Part shown: piece after piece, positions 42,940 through 52,440 of the stretch
How the letters are laid out: each line of letters begins with the position of its first letter
Position numbering within the stretch: the stretch's first letter is position 1
NCBI GenBank assembly: GCA_035533595.1
Contig: DATLTN010000072.1
Location: 1 to 57,277 of the forward strand
DNA: 57,277 nucleotides
Direction of reading: 5' to 3'
Source: Acidimicrobiales bacterium
GTDB taxonomy: Bacteria; Actinomycetota; Acidimicrobiia; Acidimicrobiales; Bog-793
Notes under the pieces: generated by a model
The model's input: the letters and a program-made list of their open reading frames with translations, nothing else
What the model was told of the DNA's origin: nothing
Database searches by the model: none
Program-made: the position numbers and the translations under genes

Positions 42940-45065
42940 GCGACAGCTGGGTCGTCGGGGGCGAGCCGCCGACGGGGGGGGACGCGCCCGGCACCACGAC
43001 GCTCATCGACGGCACGACCTTCTGCATCTCCTCGATCACCGGGGACATCGACCCGGCACTCACCGAGGGCCTCTTCGTGCGCGACACCCGCTTCCTCTCC
43101 CGCTGGCGGATGCTCGTCGACGGCAGCCCGACCCAGCCCGTCTCGGTGGTCACCGAGGAGCCGTTCCGCGCCGCCTTCGTCTCCCGGCCGCGCCCGAGCG
43201 TCCGACGCCCCGACCCCGGCCTGCTCGTCGCCCGCCGCCGCATCGTCGGCGACGGGATGACCGAGGAGCTCGAGCTGCGCAACCTCTCCGCCGAGGCGCT
43301 GACCGTCGAGGTCACCTTCGAGGTCGACGCCGACTTCGCGCACCTCTTCGAGGTGAAGGCCGACCAGGTCCGCCCCCGCGGCTTCCACTCGGTCGAGGTC
43401 GCGAAGAACGAGATGCTCTACGCCTTCCGGGAGGACGGCCGGAGCCGCCGCCTCCGCCTCTCGATGCCCCCTGAGGTCGACGCCGGCCCCGGCGAGATCC
43501 GCCTCACGGTCGTGCTCGCGCCGCGCGAGCGGTGGCAGCGCCGCTTCGAGTTCCGCGTCGAGGTCGACGGGCGCATGGTCGCGCTTGCGCATGGCGAGTT
43601 CGCCGCCGGCGAACGCCGCCCCGCCGGTTGGCGCCGCCTCGAGGTACCGCTGCTGTACGTCGCCGACGAGCGCCTCGCGGGCGCCTGGAACGCCGCGGCG
43701 GACGATCTCGCGGCGCTGCGGATCTACGACCCCGACCACCCCGAGGAGGTCGTCGTCGCGGCCGGCGCGCCGTGGTTCATGGCGCTGTTCGGACGCGACT
43801 CGCTGCTCACGTCGTGGATGATCCTGCACGTCGAGCCGGCCGTCGCGACGGGGACGCTGCAGGCCCTCGCCCGCCGCCAGGGGAGCCGCGTCGACACCTC
43901 CTCCGAGGAGCAGCCCGGGCGGATCCTGCACGAGGTGCGCTTCCGTCTCGAGGGCCCGGGGGCCGGCGTCGCCTCGGCGTACTACGGCTCGATCGACTCG
44001 ACACCGCTCTTCGTCGTGCTCCTCGACGAGGCGCGGCGCTTCGGGGCCCCGCCCGAGCTCGTCGCCGCCTTGCTCCCGAACGCTGACCGGGCCCTCGCCT
44101 GGGTCGACGAGTTCGGGGACCGCGACGGCGACGGCTTCGTCGAGTACGCCCGCCCCTTCACCCACCGCGGCCTCGTGAACCAGGGGTGGAAGGACTCGCC
44201 CGATAGCGTCTCGTTCGCCGACGGCCGCATCGCCGAGGCCCCGGTCGCCCTCTGCGAGGTGCAGGGCTACGTCTACGCCGCCTTCACTGCGCGCGCCCGG
44301 CTCGCCGCGGCGGCCGGCGACGACGCCCTCGCCAAGCACTGGGAAGGCCGCGCGGAGGCGCTGAAGGCGCAGTTCAACGAGGCGTTCTTCCTCGCCGACC
44401 GGGGCTACTTCGCGCTCGCCCTCGACGGCCACAAGCGACCGGTCGACGGCCTCGCGTCGAACATGGGCCACCTCTTATGGAGCGGCATCGTCACCGACGC
44501 GGCGGCGCCCGCCGTCGCCGAGCACCTCCGCTCGGCGGAGCTGTTCAGCGGCTGGGGTGTGCGCACCCTCGCGACCTCGATGCGTCGCTACCACCCGATG
44601 AGCTACCACAACGGCTCGGTCTGGCCGCACGACAATGCGCTCATCGCCGCCGGGCTGATGCGCTACGGCTTCACCGACGACGCCCGGCGGATCGCGGCCG
44701 GCCTCTTCGAGGCGTCGGAGGCCTTCGGCGGCCACCTCCCCGAGCTCTTCTGCGGCTTCGACCGCGCCGACTTCGCTGCTCCCATCGCCTACCCCGCGGC
44801 CTGCACCCCGCAGGCCTGGGCCTCGGCGACGGCGCTCAGCCTGTTGCGCACCCTGCTCGACCTCGAGCCCGACCTCCCCGCCGGCAGGGTCGCCTTCGCG
44901 CCGGCCCCCCTCGACAGCTGGGCGGGCCTCCGTCTCGAGGGCCTCGCCCTCGGTGACGCGCGCGCCCGCCTCGAGCTCCTCAACGGGGAGGCCGTCCTCT
45001 CCGGCCTGCCCGAGGGCCTCTCGCTGACGGGGGCCCGGCGCGCGTCGCACCCGTCGCAGGGTTGA
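42936..45065 (+). CDS. Amylo-alpha-1,6-glucosidase / glycogen debranching-type enzyme
   Basis: The 709-residue protein has an N-terminal GDE_N_bis-like beta domain (TTFCISSITGDIDPALTEGLFVRDTRFLSRWRM) and a C-terminal (alpha/alpha)6-barrel. Landmarks include GAPWFMALFGRDSLLTSWMIL, NQGWKDSPDSVSFADGRIAEAPVALCEVQGYVYAAF and SYHNGSVWPHDNALIAAGLM with probable acid/base residues. Such proteins trim alpha-1,6 branches or hydrolyse related glucans. It starts with GTG, overlapping the GT4 gene stop (GTGA), so both work together, probably in building and remodelling a glucan; the exact substrate is not determined. Confidence 0.9.
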   Translation: MSDSWVVGGEPPTGGDAPGTTTLIDGTTFCISSITGDIDPALTEGLFVRDTRFLSRWRMLVDGSPTQPVSVVTEEPFRAAFVSRPRPSVRRPDPGLLVARRRIVGDGMTEELELRNLSAEALTVEVTFEVDADFAHLFEVKADQVRPRGFHSVEVAKNEMLYAFREDGRSRRLRLSMPPEVDAGPGEIRLTVVLAPRERWQRRFEFRVEVDGRMVALAHGEFAAGERRPAGWRRLEVPLLYVADERLAGAWNAAADDLAALRIYDPDHPEEVVVAAGAPWFMALFGRDSLLTSWMILHVEPAVATGTLQALARRQGSRVDTSSEEQPGRILHEVRFRLEGPGAGVASAYYGSIDSTPLFVVLLDEARRFGAPPELVAALLPNADRALAWVDEFGDRDGDGFVEYARPFTHRGLVNQGWKDSPDSVSFADGRIAEAPVALCEVQGYVYAAFTARARLAAAAGDDALAKHWEGRAEALKAQFNEAFFLADRGYFALALDGHKRPVDGLASNMGHLLWSGIVTDAAAPAVAEHLRSAELFSGWGVRTLATSMRRYHPMSYHNGSVWPHDNALIAAGLMRYGFTDDARRIAAGLFEASEAFGGHLPELFCGFDRADFAAPIAYPAACTPQAWASATALSLLRTLLDLEPDLPAGRVAFAPAPLDSWAGLRLEGLALGDARARLELLNGEAVLSGLPEGLSLTGARRASHPSQG

Positions 45066-45132
45066 GGCGCCCTCCGGTTCCCTGACAGGGATTCCACAGC
45101 ACCGTCACAGCGGGCGGAGCGAAACTTTCTCC

Positions 45133-45831
45133 ATGGAGCGAACGACGAACCGTGTCCTTGTCGTCGACGACGAGCCGAACATCAGCGACCTCATCTCGAC
45201 GGCGATCCGCTACGAGGGCTTCGAGGTGGCGACCGCGCCGACCGGACGCGCCGCGCTCGACCAGGTGCTCTCCTTCCGGCCGGACCTCGTGATCCTCGAC
45301 GTGATGCTGCCCGACCTCGACGGCTTCGAGGTCGCCCGCCGCCTGCGCCAGGAGGCGCGGCGGGTGCCGATCCTCTTCCTCACCGCTCGCGACGCCACCG
45401 AGGACAAGGTGCGCGGCCTCACCCTCGGCGGGGACGACTACGTCACCAAGCCCTTCAGCCTCGAGGAGCTGCTGGCGCGGGTGCGCGCCGTGCTGCGCCG
45501 CGTCAGCGACTCGGGGGAGGGCGCGTCGCGCCTCGTCTTCGCTGACCTCGAGCTCGACGAGGAGACCCGCGAGGTCTTCCGCGGCGAGAGCGCCATCGAG
45601 CTCACGCCGACGGAGTTCAAGCTCCTCCGCTACCTGATGATGAACCCGCGCCGCGTGCTCTCCAAGGCCCAGATCCTCGACCACGTCTGGGAGTACGACT
45701 TCGGCGGCGACGCGAACGTCGTCGAGACCTACATCAGCTATCTCCGCAAGAAGGTCGACTCCCTCGGGCCGCCGCTCATCCACACGCTCCGCGGCGCGGG
45801 ATACAGCCTGCGGGTGCCCGTCTCGGTGTAG
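45133..45831 (+). CDS. OmpR/PhoB-family response regulator
   Basis: The 232-residue regulator has a receiver domain (VLVVDDEPNISDLI with the acidic pair, phospho-Asp in VILDVMLPDLDGFEV, FLTARD, GGDDYVTKPFSLEELLARV) and a C-terminal winged helix (ELTPTEFKLLRYLMMNPRRVLSKAQILDHVWEYDF ... VETYISYLRKKVD). It forms a pair with the kinase beginning two bases downstream. The signal and target genes are not apparent from the window. Confidence 0.96.
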   Translation: MERTTNRVLVVDDEPNISDLISTAIRYEGFEVATAPTGRAALDQVLSFRPDLVILDVMLPDLDGFEVARRLRQEARRVPILFLTARDATEDKVRGLTLGGDDYVTKPFSLEELLARVRAVLRRVSDSGEGASRLVFADLELDEETREVFRGESAIELTPTEFKLLRYLMMNPRRVLSKAQILDHVWEYDFGGDANVVETYISYLRKKVDSLGPPLIHTLRGAGYSLRVPVSV

Positions 45832-45833
45832 CG

Positions 45834-47450
45834 GTGGCGGACGCATCTGGGGCGCCGCCCCGTCGGCGGGGCTTGGCTCGCTCGCTCCACCGCCTCTCCA
45901 TCCGCTCCCGCCTGGCGCTCGGCGTGATCCTCGTCGCCACCGCGGGCCTGGTCGTCGCCGACGTCGTCGTCTACCAGGAGATCTCCTCCTACCTGAACAC
46001 CCAGGTGGACATCGAGCTGCAGGCCGGAGCCTCCGCGCTCGTGAGCCCCCAGAACCACATCGACATCGGCCGGGCGCAGTCGACGACCCCCCTCGGCACC
46101 GCCGCCGAGGTGATCTCCGAGACCGGCCAGGTGCTCAACTCCTCACCGGCGAGCTTCAAGGTGGCGCTCCCGCCCGGGCTGCTGGGCTCGCTCGTCCGCC
46201 AGATCAACGCCAACGTCAACGCCGACCTCGCGCTCTTCGACGCGCAGGCGCACTTCGGCAGCTCCTCCGCCTCGTACCGGGTGCTCCCCGAGTCCGCGAG
46301 CATCACCCTCCCGGCCTCCCTCAGCGTCGTGCCGGTGATCGTGCTCGTCGCGATCCCCCTCGGCCCGCTGTCGGGGACGCTGCACCGCCTCGTCGTCATC
46401 GACCTGCTCGCGACGGCGGCCCTCGTGGTCGCGCTCGGCCTCCTCGGCTACGCCGCGGTGCGCGTCGGGCTGCGGCCGCTGCGCTCGATCGAGGAGACGG
46501 CGGGGGAGATCGCCGCCGGCGACCTCTCGCGGCGCGTCGAGGCCGACGAGCTCCCGGCCGAGGTCGGCCGGCTCGGCACCTCGCTGAACGAGATGCTCGG
46601 TCAGATCGAGCACGCCTTCTCCGAGCAGCAGGCCTCCGAGGCGCGCCTGCGCCAGTTCATCGCCGACGCCTCCCACGAACTGCGCACGCCGGTGACCTCG
46701 ATCCGCGGCTACGCCGAGCTCTTCCGCCGCGGCGCGGCGAGCCGCCCCGAGGACCTCGCCCGATCGATGCAGCGCATCGAGGACGAGTCGGTCCGCATGG
46801 GTGGACTCATCGACGACCTGCTCCTCCTCGCCCGCCTCGGGAGCGGCCGGCCGCTCGTGCTCGAGCCCGTCGACCTCGCCGGGATCGTCGCCGACACCGC
46901 CGCCGACGCGCAGGTGCAGGAGCCCGACCGCGTCGTCGTGGTCGACCTCATCCCGAGCGCCGTGATCCGCGGCGACGATCCCCGGCTGCGCCAGCTCCTC
47001 GGCAACCTGCTGCAGAACGCCCTCCGCTACAGCCCGGCGGCCTCGGCGGTGGAGGTGGCGCTGCGGGTCGAGGGCGAGGAGGCGGTCGTCACCGTCACCG
47101 ACCACGGGACGGGGATCGACCCCGAGCACCTGCCGCACATCTTCGACCGCTTCTACCGCGCCGACCCCTCGCGGGCCCGTGACCGCGGCGGCACCGGCCT
47201 CGGCCTCTCGATCGTCTCCTCGATCGCGGAGGCCCACGGAGGGAGCGTCGCAGTCGCCTCCGCCCCGGGCAACGGGTCGACCTTCACGGTCCGCCTCCCG
47301 CTCGCGCCCATCGCCCCCGAGGACGACGAGGGGGTCTCGGGGGCTCCCAAGGTGCCGGAACCGGCCCTCCCTGCAGAGATCGTGGCGGCGAGCCCGGAGG
47401 GCGGTCAGGGGATCAGCGAGAGCGAAGTCGGAGTCCCCGGCCCCTTGTAA
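45834..47450 (+). CDS. HAMP-domain sensor histidine kinase
   Basis: The 538-residue kinase has a transmembrane helix (about 26-46), an extracellular region with little recognisable structure (about 47-180), a second helix (about 188-208), a HAMP linker (GLRPLRSIEETAGEIAAGDLSRRV), HisKA with the phospho-His (FIADASHELRTPVTSIRGYAELF), and an HATPase_c domain (NLLQNALRYS; DHGTGIDPEHLPHIFDRFYR; GGTGLGLSIV). Its last 46 bases overlap the end of the convergent membrane gene. It is of the MtrB/MprB type in layout, and starts with GTG. Confidence 0.95.
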   Translation: MADASGAPPRRRGLARSLHRLSIRSRLALGVILVATAGLVVADVVVYQEISSYLNTQVDIELQAGASALVSPQNHIDIGRAQSTTPLGTAAEVISETGQVLNSSPASFKVALPPGLLGSLVRQINANVNADLALFDAQAHFGSSSASYRVLPESASITLPASLSVVPVIVLVAIPLGPLSGTLHRLVVIDLLATAALVVALGLLGYAAVRVGLRPLRSIEETAGEIAAGDLSRRVEADELPAEVGRLGTSLNEMLGQIEHAFSEQQASEARLRQFIADASHELRTPVTSIRGYAELFRRGAASRPEDLARSMQRIEDESVRMGGLIDDLLLLARLGSGRPLVLEPVDLAGIVADTAADAQVQEPDRVVVVDLIPSAVIRGDDPRLRQLLGNLLQNALRYSPAASAVEVALRVEGEEAVVTVTDHGTGIDPEHLPHIFDRFYRADPSRARDRGGTGLGLSIVSSIAEAHGGSVAVASAPGNGSTFTVRLPLAPIAPEDDEGVSGAPKVPEPALPAEIVAASPEGGQGISESEVGVPGPL

Positions 47451-50248
47451 CGGAGGAAGAGGGTGTTCGAGAAGCCGTGCCACTGCAGGCATGCACCGCT
47501 CTCGACGGCCGTCGTCGCCCGCCCTGCGAGCACCGCCCAGGAGATGTCGCGCCGCGAGCGGGCCCGCAGGTTGGAGAGGACGAACGAGCCGGCGACGGCG
47601 CTCTGCGAGCGTGTCACCTCGACGTAGCGGTAGCGGCTCGGGAGCGCGGGGAGGACGAAGCGGAAGACGCGGCCCTGGTGCGGCGGGGCAGGGACCTCGG
47701 TGAGCGCCACCGCGACCGCCCCGGTGCCCGCCGGGGCGGGGAGGAAGTCGGGGATGTAGCCGAAGGCGCAGGCGCCACCGCTGTCGTAGAGCTTGGTGGT
47801 CACCGGCGGGTGGACGAGGCGCGGCAGCCCGGCGGGGTGTCGCACGGTGTCGCGGAGCAGCACGAGCTCACCGTCGACGCTCGCCAGCGGGCGGTAGTGG
47901 TCGAGGAGGTAGACCGAGACGATGTGGTCGCGCACCTCGTTGTCGAGGTAGTCCCAGCGCGGCAGGCCGGTGACGCCGCCGAAGACGACGAGCGGCGGCC
48001 GGACGGCCTCGAGGTCGCGCACCGCCTGTTGCTGCGCCGCCTCGGTGATCGTGAGGTTGATGTCGTAAAAGCGCGAGGCCGGCGGGGCGGCGAGGAGGAA
48101 GTCGAACAGGCCGGGCGCGTTGGTGAAGTCGAAGACGGCCCGCTGGCGTCCGCCGTAGGTGGCGATGACCGTCGCGAGGTCCCGCACCAGGCCGTCGGGG
48201 AGCGCCCCGGCCTCGTAGCCGAGGCCACCCGCTCCGTTCACCGCCGGTGGCGGCGGCGCGTCGGCGGCGTTGCGGAAGTGTGCCGGCGCGGCGTCGATCG
48301 CGGAGAGCGGCGAGGAGGGGGCGACGGCGAGGACCGCGGCGACGAGCGCGAGGCCCGCCGGGCTCGCGAGGAGCAATGGGCGTCCGCCCCGCCCTAGCGC
48401 GCGGCGCAGCAGCCCGTCGAGCGCGACGACGCCGCGGTGGGCGAGGCAGCACAAGAGCGGCACCGCGACCGCGAAGCTCTCCCCGATGTGCCCGACGTCG
48501 GCGCGGCTGAGGGCCTTCGGGAAGTAGGCGAGGGTGACGAGCGCGGCGGCGACCGCCACCCAGTCCTCCAGGTAGAGCGCGCGACGTGCGCGCCACCGGA
48601 CGCAGCACACGGCGAAGAGCACGAGGACCGCGGCCACCGGCAGTACGAGCTCGAGGGAGTAGCGGGTGAACCAGCCCGGGTCGCTGACGGTGAGGTGGAG
48701 GACGCCCAGCGCGTCGCGCCGCGCCGGGATCGCGTAGTTCGTGAACAGCGGGATGCCCCCCGAGAGGCTGTGCGCGCTCGCGAAGTCCCGGAAGTAGCCG
48801 ATGAACCCCGAGGTCGCCCCGGCGGCGACGAGCCAGAGCGCGAAGGCGGCGGCACCGAGGAGGGCGGCGGCCGCCGCGCCCAGGCTGCGGGGGAAGTCGG
48901 CGATCCGGGGGCGGCGCTCGCGGCGGAGGCTGAACTCGACGACCACGAGCGTGACGCCGACGGCGGCCGCGGCGTAGAGCATCTCGGGGATGAGCAGGAA
49001 CTGCACGAGCGCGGCGAGACCGAGGAGTGCTCCCACGCGCCAGCTCCGGCGCCGCAGGGTGGCCGCGAAGAGCGCGAGCAAGAGGGGCCAGAAGAGGTAA
49101 CGGACGTCCCAGTCGGCGAAGACCCCGAGCGCCACCGCGCCACCGGCGGCCGCCGCTGCGAACCAGCGCCGTCCGAAGACGACGGTCGCGAACAGGTAGG
49201 TGGCGATCCAGTAGGCGGGCGCCCAGAGGAAGCTCAGCCCGGCCGAGGCCCCCCAGCGGGTCATCCCGAAGAGGGCGAAGCCGACGAGGGGCTTCAGCCC
49301 GTCGTCGAGGAGGCCGTGGATGAGGTACAGGTCGCGCCAGGGGAGCGCGCCGTGCAGGAGGAGGTAGCTCCCACCGAGGTACTCGCCCTCGCCGAAGGTG
49401 TCCATCCTCCCCCCCGGCCCCGGGAGGGAGGCGAGCAGCAGGAACAGCAGGAGCGGGGCGCTCACGTAGGCGACGAGACCACGGGCGATCGAGGCGAGGC
49501 TCCGCCCGCGGCGCCGCGAGCGCTCGGCGAGGAGGGCGGCGCACGCGAGCAGCACGAGCGCGAGCCACCAGGGGAAGAAGCGGTAGTGCACGGTCACCGC
49601 CCCCGGGGAGATGGTGACGACAGTCACCGCGGAGACGGTGACGAGCAGGGCGACCTGCAGGGCGACGCCCCCGAGGAGCACGCCCGCCGCGGCCGCGGGG
49701 CCGCCGATCCTCCACACCAGGACGCCGAGGAGGGCGACGAGAGCCGCGCCGCCGGCGCACCACCAGCAGGGGAGCGCGCCACCGGCGTTCGTCGCGACGG
49801 CGAGCTCGAGGCCGGCGACCCCCCCGACGAGGGCCGCGGCGGCGACCGCGCCGGCCAACGGCCGGCCTCGCTCCGCGGGAGCTCCGAGCTCGGCGAGGGT
49901 CGTCACCCGCGGCGGCCGCGCTCGGCGCGCCACCCGCAGCGGACCGAGGCGCGCGGCGAGCAGGTAGAGGCCGAGGGAGCCGAGCGGGAAGACGAGGCCG
50001 ACGAAGTAGAACGCGACGAGGTAGCGGTTCGGGTCGAAGTCCGCGTAGATCGGATAGCCGACGATCGTGAGCGGAGCGCGCAGCGTCCCCCCCGACCCGG
50101 TGGCGCCGAGCGCGGCGACGGCGCCGGCGAGCAGTACCGCGAACAAGAGGCGGAGCGCCGTGCGCCCCCGCGCGTCGCTCACGGCCAGGCGAGGGCCCGG
50201 TGGCTCGGCGGTCGTGGAAGGCGGTGGCAGATCGATGGTGCGCTCCAC
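47405..50248 (-). CDS. Large polytopic membrane protein, GT-C-like
   Basis: The 947-residue protein has many membrane segments (at least twelve in the first two-thirds), an extracytoplasmic loop after each, and a soluble C-terminal half (about 690-947) with mixed alpha/beta composition. The run DTFGEGEYLGGSYLLLHGALPWRDLYLIHG early on, with acidic residues after the first helices, is reminiscent of GT-C glycosyltransferases that use polyprenyl-linked donors (mannosyl- or arabinosyltransferases). No exact family is recognised. It converges with the histidine kinase, 46 bp overlapping. Confidence 0.75.
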   Translation of the reverse strand: MERTIDLPPPSTTAEPPGPRLAVSDARGRTALRLLFAVLLAGAVAALGATGSGGTLRAPLTIVGYPIYADFDPNRYLVAFYFVGLVFPLGSLGLYLLAARLGPLRVARRARPPRVTTLAELGAPAERGRPLAGAVAAAALVGGVAGLELAVATNAGGALPCWWCAGGAALVALLGVLVWRIGGPAAAAGVLLGGVALQVALLVTVSAVTVVTISPGAVTVHYRFFPWWLALVLLACAALLAERSRRRGRSLASIARGLVAYVSAPLLLFLLLASLPGPGGRMDTFGEGEYLGGSYLLLHGALPWRDLYLIHGLLDDGLKPLVGFALFGMTRWGASAGLSFLWAPAYWIATYLFATVVFGRRWFAAAAAGGAVALGVFADWDVRYLFWPLLLALFAATLRRRSWRVGALLGLAALVQFLLIPEMLYAAAAVGVTLVVVEFSLRRERRPRIADFPRSLGAAAAALLGAAAFALWLVAAGATSGFIGYFRDFASAHSLSGGIPLFTNYAIPARRDALGVLHLTVSDPGWFTRYSLELVLPVAAVLVLFAVCCVRWRARRALYLEDWVAVAAALVTLAYFPKALSRADVGHIGESFAVAVPLLCCLAHRGVVALDGLLRRALGRGGRPLLLASPAGLALVAAVLAVAPSSPLSAIDAAPAHFRNAADAPPPPAVNGAGGLGYEAGALPDGLVRDLATVIATYGGRQRAVFDFTNAPGLFDFLLAAPPASRFYDINLTITEAAQQQAVRDLEAVRPPLVVFGGVTGLPRWDYLDNEVRDHIVSVYLLDHYRPLASVDGELVLLRDTVRHPAGLPRLVHPPVTTKLYDSGGACAFGYIPDFLPAPAGTGAVAVALTEVPAPPHQGRVFRFVLPALPSRYRYVEVTRSQSAVAGSFVLSNLRARSRRDISWAVLAGRATTAVESGACLQWHGFSNTLFLRYKGPGTPTSLSLIP

Positions 50249-50444
50249 AGAGCCGACGGCCGGGGACGGCTCACCCTACCAATGATGTTTTCCGGAGCGA
50301 ACCGTTATCCACCCGGCTGGAAGGTCGCAGAAATATGGCCTGACGTGCACCGACAGGGACGGACACGCCCGCGCGGAGGGTGGGAGCCCTTGTAGACGCA
50401 AGAGCTCCTCACCGGTTCTCCGTCACGGGATGGCCGGCCACCCC

Positions 50445-51275
50445 TTGACCATCTGAGAAGAGAAGGGATGGACGATGACCATCGTAGAGACGCGCCCCCG
50501 TATCGTCGGGAGCGTCGACACCCACCTCGACGGCCACGTCGCTGCCGCCCTCGATCCGCTCGGTCGACTGCTCGGCACCGAGTCCTTTCCCGCGACACGC
50601 GCCGGCGAGACGGCGCTGTTCAGCTGGCTCGGCTCCTTCGGCCTGCCCGAGGTGGTCGGGGTGGAGGGCACCGGCGCCTATGGTGCCGGCCTCCTGCGCT
50701 CCCTCGTCGCCGCCGGCGTCGAGGAGACCGCACCGGGTCTCGTCGCCCTCGTCGGCGTCGGCACCGTGACCGGGGCGATGCTCCTCGCCGCCGCCGGGGA
50801 CAACCCCGAACGCCTCCGCTCCGAGGCCGCCTTCGCCCACCTCTGCGGCGTGGCGCCGCTCGAGGCGTCCTCGGGGCGCTCCGCTCGTCACCGCCTGGAC
50901 CGCGGTGGGGACCGTCAGGCGAACAGCGCGCTCTGGCGGATCGTGGTCGTGCGCTCGACCTGTCACCCGAGGGCCCGCGCCTATCTCGAGCGACGAGTGA
51001 AAGAGGGCCGCTCCAAGCGCGAGGTCGTCCGGTCGCTCAAGCGCTACGTTGCCCGCGAGGTCTACAAGCAGCTGCCTCGCGCCTGAGATCCGGGGCCGAG
51101 GAGCTGACTCTCAGCCTACCTGTCGCCGTCGGGCTGACTGGATGGCGACCTGTCGATCCCGGCCCCGCCCTTCTCTGGAGACCGTGGCCTCATAAGAGCC
51201 TGTCGCACCTGACCGATCATTGGTTTGCCCGGCGTCTCCACTTGACGGCTACCGATAGGAGGGTCAATGAGCTGG
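50445..51275 (+). mobile_element. IS110-family element, internally deleted
   Basis: The transposase frame is described separately. The downstream flank contains CACTTGACGG...ATAGGAGGGTCAATGA (51239-51271), which resembles the right end of actinobacterial IS110-family elements (TTGAC...TAGGAG.GTCAA). IS110 elements do not always have terminal inverted repeats, so the ends are approximate. Confidence 0.6.
50475..51086 (+). pseudogene. IS110-family transposase lacking its central region
   Basis: The 203-residue frame begins with the DEDD nuclease domain (IVGSVDTHLDGHVAAALDPLGRLLG; VGVEGTGAYGAGLLRSLVAAGV) and ends with the Transposase_20 domain (PGLVALVGVGTVTGAMLLAAAGDNPERLRSEAAFAHLCGVAPLEASSG ... 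LERRVKEGRSKREVVRSLKRYV). IS110 transposases are normally about 340-400 residues. The missing part, joined in frame between VAAGV and EETAPG, carries the last two catalytic Asp residues of the DEDD set (the DPxDA motif). The product should be catalytically dead, although still translatable because a good ribosome site precedes the ATG. Confidence 0.85.
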
Positions 51276-51346
51276 TGCGCGGCCGTGGCGCGCGCGCGCC
51301 ACCCCCTCCCTAAGCTGCGCCGACACGATGAGCGGAGGTAGGGGCG

Positions 51347-52429
51347 ATGGCGGTGCGAATCGGCGTGGTCGGGGTCGGCTTCGGAGTCACGGTGCACGTC
51401 CCGGCCTTCCAGTCCGAGGGGCTGGAGGTCGTCGCGATCTGCGCCCGGCACGCCGGGCGGGCCGAGGCCGCAGCGAAGCAGTTCGGCATCCCGCAGGTCT
51501 TCACCGACTGGCGGGAGCTCGTGGCCTCGCCGGACCTCGACGCGGTGAGCGTCGTCACGCCGACGGCGCTCCACCACCCGATCGCCCTCTCCGCCCTCGA
51601 GGCGGGCAAGCACGTGCTGCTCGAGAAGCCCTTCACCCTCAACCTCGACGAGGCCCGCAGCCTCGCCGAGGCCGCCGCGGCGAGCGACCGGACGACAATG
51701 ATCGCCCACGAGTTCCGCTACGCCTCGGCACGCATGCGCGCGAAGGAGCTCATCGCCGAGGGCTACCTGGGCGACCTCCGCCTCGCGCTCGTGCGCCTCT
51801 TCCGCGACCCGGGGCCGCAGGGGACGCTCGCTGCCTTTCGCGGCGACCGGGACATGGCGGCGAGCAAGCTCGGCTTCCTGCACTCGCTCGGCTCGCACTA
51901 CATCGACGGTCTCCGCCACCTCTTCGGCGAGGTCACCGCGGCCTCGGGGGAGATGATCACCTTCCAGCCGGACCGCCTCGGCGAGAACGGCGAGATCGTG
52001 AAGGTCGACGCCGACGACACCTTCCTGTTCCGGCTCTTCTTCGAGGGGGGCGGGGTCGCGGAGATGGTCGCCTCCCGCCAGACGCCCTTCGGGGACGTGG
52101 CGACGATGGAGTTCTACGGCTCGGCGGGGACCCTCCTCACGCCACAGACGGGGATGAACCCGCCGGCGCACGGCACCCTGATCGGCGGCCGCCGCGGTGA
52201 CGCGGCGCTCGCCGAGCTCGAGATCCCCGAGCGGCTGCAGCCCTTCGTCGACGACCGCGACGACCGGCTGATGCCCTTCCGTCTCCTCACCCGCGACTTC
52301 CTCCGCGGGATCGAGAGCGGCACCTCCCCGGCGCCCAACTTCGACGACGGCTACGCCTGCCAGCAGATCCTCGACGCCCTCGAGGAGTCGAGCCGCAGCG
52401 GCGGGCGCGTCGCGATCCCGTCGCGCTGA
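51347..52429 (+). CDS. Gfo/Idh/MocA family oxidoreductase
   Basis: The 360-residue protein starts with the NAD(P)-binding GVVGVGFGVTVHVPAF, contains SVVTPTALHHPIALSALEAGKHVLLEKPFTLNLDEA (the conserved EKP), and a C-terminal GFO_IDH_MocA beta domain. Members act on sugars, inositols or other polyols. GGAGGT precedes the ATG. The neighbouring LigB-type gene is convergent, so no shared pathway is implied. Confidence 0.93.
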   Translation: MAVRIGVVGVGFGVTVHVPAFQSEGLEVVAICARHAGRAEAAAKQFGIPQVFTDWRELVASPDLDAVSVVTPTALHHPIALSALEAGKHVLLEKPFTLNLDEARSLAEAAAASDRTTMIAHEFRYASARMRAKELIAEGYLGDLRLALVRLFRDPGPQGTLAAFRGDRDMAASKLGFLHSLGSHYIDGLRHLFGEVTAASGEMITFQPDRLGENGEIVKVDADDTFLFRLFFEGGGVAEMVASRQTPFGDVATMEFYGSAGTLLTPQTGMNPPAHGTLIGGRRGDAALAELEIPERLQPFVDDRDDRLMPFRLLTRDFLRGIESGTSPAPNFDDGYACQQILDALEESSRSGGRVAIPSR

Positions 52430-52440
52430 GCTGCGAGGGG

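Noticed and set aside
46143-47492. A 449-codon minus-strand frame antisense to the histidine kinase
   Set aside because: Composition is that of a shadow frame, and the kinase on the other strand is fully conserved.
48437-50395. A 652-codon plus-strand frame against the membrane protein
   Set aside because: Rich in Glu/Arg/Gly with no motifs; the opposing frame has a clear membrane-protein pattern.
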